A stretch of DNA of 5,383 bases from an uncultured Pirellula sp. (GTDB taxonomy: Bacteria; Planctomycetota; Planctomycetia; Pirellulales; Pirellulaceae), in assembly GCA_903837255.1 (NCBI GenBank), contig CAILTZ010000230.1, positions 1 to 5,383 on the forward strand, in the 5' to 3' direction. Below the pieces are notes generated by a model, which worked only from the letters and a program-made list of their open reading frames with translations, did no database searches and had not been told where the DNA came from. Positions 1 to 5,310 of the stretch are shown here, piece by piece; position 1 is the first letter of the stretch; every line of letters begins with the position of its first letter. A program made the position numbers and the translations under genes.

Positions 1-134
1 GGCCAAAGCATCTAGGCAGCTAGACCCGCAGGATGAATCTTCTGGATCAACAAGCCTTATTCTTCCACCTGTCTATTCGTTCGTTTACGAGTTTAGTCCT
101 AAGCAACCCTTTAGCTACTTACGCGAGGCAAAAC
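1..134. repeat. Direct repeat copy A, left arm (leader of the membrane gene)
   Basis: This stretch is repeated at 4712-4846 in the same orientation. I count two substitutions (31 g/c and 39 c/t) and one extra c at 4841. It starts at the window edge, so the repeat may continue further left. It carries the ribosome binding site of the downstream membrane gene but no ORF of its own. I see no convincing sigma70 promoter in it. The low divergence points to a recent duplication or a gene-conversion event. Confidence 0.9.
125..128 (+). promoter_or_regulatory. Shine-Dalgarno GAGG for the membrane protein gene
   Basis: GAGG lies 8 nt before the ATG at 137, a normal spacing that supports this start. 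The same motif survives at 4836-4839 in the second repeat copy, where the gene itself has been deleted. Confidence 0.6.
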
Positions 135-136
135 CC

Positions 137-895
137 ATGTTTAAATCATCAACCGAATCACGACTGAACGCTAATCAGTTTTCGTTACGCCAACTATTTC
201 TGTGGATGCACATCGTTGCGGTCGCCTGCAGTGCATTTGTGGGTATTGGGCAAATTCTGGTCGGGAACTACAACGAATTTCGAGTCCTTTTCACCGCTTT
301 GACCATCGCCTTGGCGAGCGTTTGTGCACTCGGATGCGGAGCGGCGTTGGAAGGCAAACGAGCGACGATTTTTCCAGTCGCGGGGCTGGTGCTGACCTTG
401 CTCGGCACGCTGATGCTGTTGTACTTGATTTGGCTAAAACAGCCGTTGCAGAGTTCATTGGAATGGTTCTACAGCTGGACGACGATCTCTTGCATTATGG
501 CAGTAGCTTGCAGCCATATTTCCCTGTTGTCGATTGCACGGCTCTCCCAACGATTTCGCTGGGCGATCTTCCTAGCGGTGCTTTCGATTCTCACCGTCGC
601 CTCGTTGGTTTCCGCCTTGTTTATGTCGCCCGTTCCTCAAAAATTCGGGAGTGATTTCTTCCGTATCATTGCAGTGGCAGCGATCTTCGACGCGGCGATG
701 TCGGTTCTGATTCCGATCTTTCACTTACTGAGTTACAGAGAGATGAAAGCCTTGGATTCTGGAGACCAGCCGAAACTTGAAGCCATCGATGCGGAGATCG
801 CCCAATTAGAAAGTCGCTTGGCCGAGCTGCGACAGTTACGAATGGAAAACTCCGGTGACTACGGACTGGAGGAATCCGGGGTACTTGCACGTTAG
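137..895 (+). CDS. Six-TM membrane protein with C-terminal coiled coil, unknown function
   Basis: I do not recognise a named family for this 252-aa protein. A short polar N-terminus with the FSLRQLF motif (residues 15-21), a style common in planctomycete membrane proteins, precedes six hydrophobic segments at about residues 20-42, 50-71, 77-99, 114-133, 142-163 and 174-198. A charged heptad-like stretch at 213-236 (KLEAIDAEIAQLESRLAEL) should form a cytoplasmic coiled coil, suggesting oligomerisation or partner binding. There is no cleavable signal peptide and no catalytic motif. The ATG has a GAGG site 8 nt upstream. The gene converges on the HEPN gene with a 74-bp gap, so it is not in the defence operon. 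Its leader and last 11 codons are duplicated beyond the NACHT gene, where the body is missing. A role as a membrane partner of the defence genes is possible but rests only on proximity. Confidence 0.8.
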   Translation: MFKSSTESRLNANQFSLRQLFLWMHIVAVACSAFVGIGQILVGNYNEFRVLFTALTIALASVCALGCGAALEGKRATIFPVAGLVLTLLGTLMLLYLIWLKQPLQSSLEWFYSWTTISCIMAVACSHISLLSIARLSQRFRWAIFLAVLSILTVASLVSALFMSPVPQKFGSDFFRIIAVAAIFDAAMSVLIPIFHLLSYREMKALDSGDQPKLEAIDAEIAQLESRLAELRQLRMENSGDYGLEESGVLAR

Positions 896-940
896 ATAAT
901 GCAAAAAATGCTATCAGCGGGCAACCGATCGACTTGTACG
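858..940. repeat. Direct repeat copy A, right arm
   Basis: It matches 4847-4928 in the same orientation with one substitution (ataat/atact) and one A fewer in the A-run of the second copy. It covers the last codons of the membrane gene and about 45 bp of 3' flank. Homology stops at CTTGTACG: here the sequence continues with ccaggg, while in the other copy it continues into a palindromic repeat. Confidence 0.9.
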
Positions 941-969
941 CCAGGGCAAATAGCGTCCAAGGATCGTGA

Positions 970-1428
970 CTAACTCAACTTAGGCGGCAAGAGAGTCGGA
1001 TGCTGGGTCTTCAGCCATTCGAGCAAAGCCGACCTCAATTCCACCGCTGAATGAAGTAAATCTTCGGCATCTGAATCTTCGACCACGCCAGTTCGGTCAT
1101 ACATGGCCTGCCCGCGTTGGCGTGATGCGATTTCAATCTGATCGGCAATATCGGTAAAGTTCTTGCCAAGGCACAGCGGTAGAGATTCGATCGTTTTTTT
1201 GTGATGTCCTTGTCCCTTCACAACCGAGTAGCCGCTTGACCGGAGGGCAATGGTACAAAGATTCAAAGCGGCATCGTAGGCATGCATAAACTTACCGTCG
1301 ACGCTCAAGCCAACGACAGACGCATCATGGATTTCACGGTCGACCACAGCAAATAACTGACTGATTTCAGCTAACGTTGGAATCGAATCCTTTATCCAGT
1401 GATTGCGTTTCCAGTCTTCTAAGCTCAT
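970..1428 (-). CDS. HEPN-domain protein, putative toxin paired with the fused MNT
   Basis: This 152-aa, largely alpha-helical protein resembles small HEPN proteins (SAV_6107-like, from memory) encoded beside wHTH-nucleotidyltransferase genes. Visible landmarks are AYDAALNLCTIALRSSGY (50-67), GHHKKTIESLP (74-84), RQRGQAMYDR (103-112) and a final amphipathic helix (119-142). The 103-112 segment aligns with the RxRNxxxYD signature I associate with this subgroup, but the Asn is Gly106. Tyr110 stands where classical RX4-6H HEPN ribonucleases have His. In studied HEPN-MNT pairs the HEPN is a toxic RNase and the MNT adds AMP to a tyrosine near the active site; Tyr110 is a candidate target. The ATG has AGGAG 7 nt upstream, and the gene overlaps the NACHT-MNT gene by 62 nt in another frame, implying co-transcription and coupled translation. 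The HEPN assignment is fairly firm. RNase activity is uncertain given the altered motif. Confidence 0.8.
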   Translation of the reverse strand: MSLEDWKRNHWIKDSIPTLAEISQLFAVVDREIHDASVVGLSVDGKFMHAYDAALNLCTIALRSSGYSVVKGQGHHKKTIESLPLCLGKNFTDIADQIEIASRQRGQAMYDRTGVVEDSDAEDLLHSAVELRSALLEWLKTQHPTLLPPKLS

Positions 1429-4400
1429 AAAAAAACTCCTTTTCGGTAGATGCTACATTGTCAGTAAGGACGAAAACCTTTGGGTTTTTGACCACATCAA
1501 GAGCGAACGGGTCTCCGCTACGATACTTCTCACGAAATGTATCCATAGAATAGATCGACGGGCTGACCTCGCGGCCAAGAACAGACTGCATTTTCCTGAT
1601 AGGCTGCGTAATCTCCCTCTGCGAGATATTGCCAATCAACATCAGATCGATGTCGCTGCTTTGATGCTGATCATTTTTCGGCACAGAACCAAAAACAAAA
1701 GCAAATCGAATTCTTGCCGCAAGCGGGCGTAGCAATTCCGTAATCACTGTTTCCCTCTGAAGTCCTCCACGGCGTTCCCGTTCATCGACGAGCCCTTTGA
1801 TTTCCATCAAGATGCGATTGCACGGCTTCCATTCTTCGAAAGGCTCACGACCTGCGCTGCACAATACTAACTCTAGTTTATGCGTCAGTCTACTTTCCCA
1901 AGTTAGCTTACCTGAAAGGAACTGACCAGCCAATACTCTCGCTGCTGCGAATGTTCGATATGAATGCTCATCAACCCAAGTAGCGAACAAATCTACGTAC
2001 TGATCCACGACGGAAGAGAGCGCAAAAATCGCCGCAATCGAAATCGAATTTACTCCTTCACACGATGCTTTAGATAGCAAGAGTCTCGCTACGTCTTTTG
2101 AATTAGCGGCACTCTCTTCCAGAGCGTAGGCGGCCGACTTTCGAACGTGATCATTTTCCGAATCATCCGCCAGAATTCGAATCAGCAACTCCTGCAGTTC
2201 CTGGTTCTTGGCGGCATTACCCTCCAAAGCGATAGCACACGCGCCACGTAACTCAGGGGGCTCAGAGTAATTAGTGAGTATGGCGACTAGTTCCTTTGTC
2301 AAAACCTGCTGCTCTCGATCAATCGAGCCGATCGCCCTTGCGGCCGCCGAACGAATCTCAGTGGAATTTTTCGAATCTAGCACACTTAGCAACAGTCGCA
2401 AAATCACTTCAGGATGCTTCGTATCACCATCAATCATGGCAGCAAACCCCAACTGATGGACGATTGCTTTTTTCGCGTCGTCGTCAACAATGGATCGCTT
2501 CAGGACGGGCGATTTTGAATTATCTTCCGAATACGTCAAATTAAACTCATGAGGACCGTGAGCGGAAAACACTAGTATCTGATACTGCCGATCCGAAAGC
2601 TCTTGTTTGGCAGTCGCTAGAATCGCAGCCTCGGTTTCACTTGCAATTCCTTCATAACGCGAGCCAGCTAACATTCGGAGTACATCAAACGCCTCCATCG
2701 TCACACCAAGCCAATCGCTACTCCCAAGCTTTCGAAGCGAAGCGAATATGCCTTGGATGAAATTACGATCCGAAACAGTTGCTCCGTCGGCGAGGCATTT
2801 GATAGCTAGAAGCTCTCCTCGACACAGTAGCCTTCCCGTTGGATCACCGTCGTCTACGACCAGCTTCAATAGATCCTCGGCCGGACTTGGACTAACCTGA
2901 GAGGCAACTAGCCGCACAACCTCCGACCATTCGGGGTGGAAGATTTGCGGTCGTATTATTTGCGCAAGTCCGGCATAAAGGTGATCAGCGTTCGACTCCT
3001 CAATCAATCCAATCGCCGCGAAATACTCTTGCATCGTCCGGTGTGTGAACGCGAAGACATTGGGCAATCGCTCATCAAGCAATCCCGCCCTGGATGAAAT
3101 AAACCGCAAGATCGGGTCGGCTTGTTTTTTCGCCAAAATGCTATCAAAACCAAGTCGATTGCAGAGAGTGTCTTGCAAATGGTCGATTACCCACCAACGA
3201 TGTGCCGTAATCAAGCCTGCGCGCTGCATGGCGAGCGCAAGTTCTGCGATTAACCAGCGCAGCTCGCGCGTATCAAGGTCTATGTTACCTGTCTCGCGAA
3301 AGCCGTGTTCTTTGCGTTTGCTTTCTTCCCACGAATCCAAAAATACTTCAGTAATTTTCTCGTACAAGTCAACACGTCGCCGAGGCAACGCATAGCCGCG
3401 TGCCTTGCACATTGACATCAGAATTGTCAAAGTCAAAGGGTTGCCGGCCAACTGCCGAACACGCGGATTCCCCAAGATAGATTCGGTTAATTCCTTCTCA
3501 ATCTTGTCTGCCGATTCATGCTTGGAGTTCGACAGAATTGTAGACCATTTGTCGATCGCTTGCCTTATCTGCTCATCGCCGTATTCCTGTAGCTCAAGTT
3601 TTCGAAAATCGAGATCCATCCAAGGTGATTCGTCAAAACCACTTAACCGTGAGGTGACCACGTAACGCTGATTTTGAAATCGCCTAACGAACGTCTTGAC
3701 CGCCTCAATAACTTTTGAACGCAAGCTACCTGAGCGGCGAGCACTAGTTTCTTCAAAGCCTGCCCCTGGGACTTCGTCGAGGCCATCAAACAGAGCGAGA
3801 ACCGTTCCGCTTGATTGTCGAAGCTGCCGTTCCAGCGGCTCTGCAATATCGATGCAGTCCATCGCATCTGCCTGAGAAACGACCCAGTCGAAAATGGTCA
3901 GGTTCGGTTGCTCGATTAATGCCAAGCCGAATTCGGGTAGACGAACCACAATAGGCAAATGCATCGAACCCAAACCATCGGTTGCAACCTCCGTCGCGAG
4001 GAACTGAACCAAAGTGGTTTTTCCAGCGCCTGGCGCGCCGAGAATAACCATTCGACGGTTCGCCTTGACTAGATCGATCGCCGGAACAGAATCTTTCTTT
4101 CTTTGAGGCTCGCTGAAACAAGCCTCCAAGGCTTCGTCCCGTAGGTGCTTAGGCTGTGAAACGTCCGTCCCTGCAGGCGGAACATAAACCGTGCTCAGAG
4201 GCTGCCGCTGAAACGCCGCGAACCCCAGCCCTGCGAGCGAGTTTGCAAGATGCTTCTCGCGCATCTTTTCCCTGTATCTCTGCAGCACATCCATCCCGAT
4301 TAAACTCGCCTCGTCAAGCCCTAATGCGGCTGCTAGTTTCTGTCGAGTTTCTGGACGAACCCCCCCTGCGTTGCCCCCAAAAATACGGTTGATTTGAACA

Positions 4401-4495
4401 CGCGATACGCTCGAACGCTCAGCCAATTCCACCTGAGTAATGCCCTGTTTAGCTGCGATTTCACGCACAATCATCCCGAAATTGTCATTCTGCAT
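1367..4495 (-). CDS. XRE HTH-NACHT ATPase-HEAT-MNT nucleotidyltransferase fusion protein
   Basis: Numbering is from the ATG at 4495 (1042 aa). Residues 3-62 form an XRE-type helix-turn-helix (TQVELAERSSVSRVQINRI at 20-38). After a linker with VYVPP (103-107) comes a NACHT domain: Walker A GAPGAGKTTL (153-162, Lys159), Walker B LALFDGLDEVP (233-243, Asp237, Asp240, Glu241), TSR (281-283), GNPL (351-354) and FTHRTMQEYFAA (483-494). About 520-880 is helical with HEAT-like units near 711-725, 746-759 and 781-796. The C-terminus is an MNT fold with GSX10DXD (Gly936, Ser937, Asp948, Asp950), then VLGREVSPSIY (972-982). NACHT proteins are NLR-like STAND ATPases used in phage defence; MNTs neutralise HEPN toxins. 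A GTG at 4549 would add 18 residues, but it lacks a ribosome binding site and sits in the candidate operator. The ATG has AAGAG 6 nt upstream. Domain calls are strong; the defence role is inferred. Confidence 0.9.
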   Translation of the reverse strand: MQNDNFGMIVREIAAKQGITQVELAERSSVSRVQINRIFGGNAGGVRPETRQKLAAALGLDEASLIGMDVLQRYREKMREKHLANSLAGLGFAAFQRQPLSTVYVPPAGTDVSQPKHLRDEALEACFSEPQRKKDSVPAIDLVKANRRMVILGAPGAGKTTLVQFLATEVATDGLGSMHLPIVVRLPEFGLALIEQPNLTIFDWVVSQADAMDCIDIAEPLERQLRQSSGTVLALFDGLDEVPGAGFEETSARRSGSLRSKVIEAVKTFVRRFQNQRYVVTSRLSGFDESPWMDLDFRKLELQEYGDEQIRQAIDKWSTILSNSKHESADKIEKELTESILGNPRVRQLAGNPLTLTILMSMCKARGYALPRRRVDLYEKITEVFLDSWEESKRKEHGFRETGNIDLDTRELRWLIAELALAMQRAGLITAHRWWVIDHLQDTLCNRLGFDSILAKKQADPILRFISSRAGLLDERLPNVFAFTHRTMQEYFAAIGLIEESNADHLYAGLAQIIRPQIFHPEWSEVVRLVASQVSPSPAEDLLKLVVDDGDPTGRLLCRGELLAIKCLADGATVSDRNFIQGIFASLRKLGSSDWLGVTMEAFDVLRMLAGSRYEGIASETEAAILATAKQELSDRQYQILVFSAHGPHEFNLTYSEDNSKSPVLKRSIVDDDAKKAIVHQLGFAAMIDGDTKHPEVILRLLLSVLDSKNSTEIRSAAARAIGSIDREQQVLTKELVAILTNYSEPPELRGACAIALEGNAAKNQELQELLIRILADDSENDHVRKSAAYALEESAANSKDVARLLLSKASCEGVNSISIAAIFALSSVVDQYVDLFATWVDEHSYRTFAAARVLAGQFLSGKLTWESRLTHKLELVLCSAGREPFEEWKPCNRILMEIKGLVDERERRGGLQRETVITELLRPLAARIRFAFVFGSVPKNDQHQSSDIDLMLIGNISQREITQPIRKMQSVLGREVSPSIYSMDTFREKYRSGDPFALDVVKNPKVFVLTDNVASTEKEFFYELRRLETQSLDKGFDSNVS
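1436..1440 (-). promoter_or_regulatory. Strong Shine-Dalgarno AGGAG inside the NACHT-MNT gene, for HEPN
   Basis: Read on the minus strand, AAAAGGAG is followed by seven T and then the ATG of the HEPN gene. This is a near-ideal site with 7-nt spacing and fixes the start at 1428. It lies within the coding sequence of the upstream gene, where it encodes Glu-Lys-Glu, so HEPN can be initiated by ribosomes already on the message. Confidence 0.85.
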
Positions 4496-4544
4496 AGCAG
4501 TCTCTTGGCCCGACCGAAGGCCACCCGTAAGATTTCGGAAATGA

Positions 4545-4565
4545 TACACTTGCTACATCTGTGTA
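4545..4565. promoter_or_regulatory. Inverted repeat TACAC-N11-GTGTA, candidate autoregulatory operator
   Basis: Five-base perfect arms are separated by 11 nt, with a nested TACA-N4-TGTA at 4554-4565. The site lies between the candidate promoter and the ATG at 4495, where a repressor would block transcription. The operon's own product has an XRE-type DNA-binding domain, so autorepression is a natural guess. Arms this short can arise by chance. Confidence 0.3.
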
Positions 4566-4576
4566 ACGCCTAGTCT

Positions 4577-4605
4577 ATCATATCAAGGCTTCCTGCGACG
4601 AGCAA
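4577..4605 (-). promoter_or_regulatory. Candidate sigma70 promoter for the NACHT-MNT/HEPN operon
   Basis: On the minus strand TTGCTC (4600-4605) and TATGAT (4577-4582) are separated by exactly 17 nt. The -10 matches the consensus at five of six positions and the -35 at three. Transcription would start near 4570, leaving a leader of about 75 nt that contains the inverted repeat. No competing promoter is visible before the HEPN gene. Promoter consensus in Planctomycetes is less well defined than in proteobacteria, so confidence is limited. Confidence 0.35.
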
Positions 4606-4613
4606 CCGCGTTT

Positions 4614-4706
4614 CTAGGTTCTGTCCCACCGATGCGGGGCCGCAAAGAAGTTCTCGTAATCTTGCAGCGTAGGGGAAAGGCAATCTTTGAGTTTTTGCGC
4701 CAGTTC
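4614..4706 (-). pseudogene. Possible C-terminal remnant of an unidentified gene
   Basis: Between an in-frame TGA (complement of 4707-4709) and a TAG (complement of 4614-4616) the minus strand encodes 30 residues that look protein-like: ELAQKLKDCLSP at the start and LQDYENFFAAPHRWDRT at the end, rich in charged and aromatic residues. There is no start codon, and the reading frame is closed upstream. It could be the tail of a gene cut by the rearrangement that produced the direct repeat, or a chance ORF. I cannot assign a family. Confidence 0.25.
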
Positions 4707-4711
4707 TCACG

Positions 4712-4928
4712 GGCCAAAGCATCTAGGCAGCTAGACCCGCACGATGAATTTTCTGGATCAACAAGCCTTATTCTTCCACCTGTCTATTCGTTCGTTTACG
4801 AGTTTAGTCCTAAGCAACCCTTTAGCTACTTACGCGAGGCCAAAACACTACGGACTGGAGGAATCCGGGGTACTTGCACGTTAGATACTGCAAAAATGCT
4901 ATCAGCGGGCAACCGATCGACTTGTACG
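4712..4928. repeat. Direct repeat copy B, with the membrane gene deleted
   Basis: 4712-4846 matches 1-134 and 4847-4928 matches 858-940. At the junction aaaac/actacgg, 723 bp corresponding to 135-857 are missing, so this is copy A with nearly the whole membrane gene removed. Identity in the retained arms is about 98% by eye. The copies lie in the same orientation, 4711 bp apart at their left ends, and bracket the NACHT-MNT/HEPN operon. The repeat may extend left of 4712, which cannot be tested because copy A meets the window edge. Confidence 0.9.
4836..4884 (+). pseudogene. Relic of a second membrane-protein gene copy
   Basis: The relic keeps the GAGG ribosome binding site (4836-4839) and, from 4849, the last 11 codons (YGLEESGVLAR) with the same TAG stop (4882-4884). 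The start codon and the codons through residue 241 are gone, so no product can be made. It shows that the locus once held two copies of the gene, or that a partial copy was pasted here. Confidence 0.7.
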
Positions 4929-4995
4929 ACGGACTTCCAGTCCGTCGCGCCCATTGATCGAATCGTACGACGGGCTTCTAGTCCGTCGTACAAGT
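4920..4995. repeat. REP-like composite palindrome, planctomycete TDFQSV type
   Basis: The outer arms ACTTGTACGACGGACT (4920-4935) and AGTCCGTCGTACAAGT (4980-4995) are perfect 16-bp inverted copies. Inside are two hairpins: 4927-4947 with a perfect 9-bp stem and TCC loop, and 4965-4991 with a 12-bp stem (one G/T pair) and TCT loop. The layout resembles a BIME of two REP units. Forward translation gives TTDFQSVAP, a peptide I recognise from spurious ORFs in planctomycete genomes. It is probably a dispersed non-coding repeat rather than a gene part. Confidence 0.8.
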
Positions 4996-5152
4996 TAACG
5001 ATTCAACTGCCGCTCGACGAGAAGCCTTCAAATCCAAGCGATGCAGCATCGTCACAGTGTACCGTCACAACCTTCGCAAACCACTCAACCGAAAATAAGA
5101 CCAAACAGTTTTGGTGTGAGGCTTGAGGCGTCAGGGTAAAAGCCAAACAGCC

Positions 5153-5175
5153 CGATGATTTCGGAGAAATCATCG
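5153..5175. repeat. Perfect 10-bp hairpin CGATGATTTC-GGA-GAAATCATCG
   Basis: The two arms (5153-5162 and 5166-5175) are exact complements around a GGA loop. No T-run follows on either strand, so it does not look like a standard intrinsic terminator. It may be a second kind of dispersed palindromic repeat or a protein binding site. Confidence 0.7.
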
Positions 5176-5224
5176 ACAATCTAATAAACGCGGGGCTTTC
5201 CCTGGATATTCGAAAAAAACCTGA

Positions 5225-5254
5225 CCGCTGATGGACGCTGATAACCGCTGATAA
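5225..5254. repeat. Three tandem 10-bp units, consensus CCGCTGATAA
   Basis: Units are CCGCTGATGG (5225-5234), ACGCTGATAA (5235-5244) and CCGCTGATAA (5245-5254). I recognise CGCTGATAA-type tandem stretches as frequent in planctomycete intergenic DNA. No function is evident. The 10-bp period, about one helical turn, places the units on one face of the DNA. Confidence 0.75.
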
Positions 5255-5289
5255 ACAGCCGTTTTCAAACCACCGAGGGCTCAGCGAGT

Positions 5290-5310
5290 GGTGTGTGGTG
5301 TGTGGTGAGT
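5290..5310. repeat. Three tandem 7-bp units GGTGTGT
   Basis: Units at 5290-5296 and 5297-5303 are identical; the third at 5304-5310 is GGTGAGT. This is a short GT-rich microsatellite-like tract outside any gene, of a kind that can vary in copy number by slippage. Confidence 0.7.

Noticed and set aside
202..654. Plus-strand open frame inside the membrane gene
   Set aside because: Shadow of the membrane gene in another frame, with a composition unlike a folded protein and no SD.
896..969. Possible bidirectional terminator between the convergent genes
   Set aside because: Only weak pairs such as GCTAT/ATAGC (910-914 and 950-954) and a short A-run are present; there is no stable GC-rich stem followed by T.
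3045..3395. Plus-strand open frames antisense to the NACHT gene, including 3405-3665, 2274-2544 and 1403-1732
   Set aside because: The minus-strand NACHT-MNT frame has intact family motifs over the whole stretch; these are antisense shadows.
3786..4121. Minus-strand alternative frame within the NACHT domain
   Set aside because: It overlaps the Walker A region in the wrong frame and shows no motif of its own.
1..4928. Composite transposon with IS-type ends
   Set aside because: The flanking repeats contain no transposase and no terminal inverted repeats, and only duplicate a piece of the membrane gene and its flanks.
4632..5126. Plus-strand open frame of 164 codons
   Set aside because: It runs through repeat copy B and the TDFQSV palindrome, has no ribosome binding site and no domain-like sequence; the frame is open by chance over repeats.
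5153..5175. Intrinsic terminator
   Set aside because: The stem is perfect, but no T-run follows on either strand and no gene ends nearby.
4920..5310. CRISPR array
   Set aside because: The repeated units are palindromic or directly tandem without regular unique spacers, and no cas gene is present.
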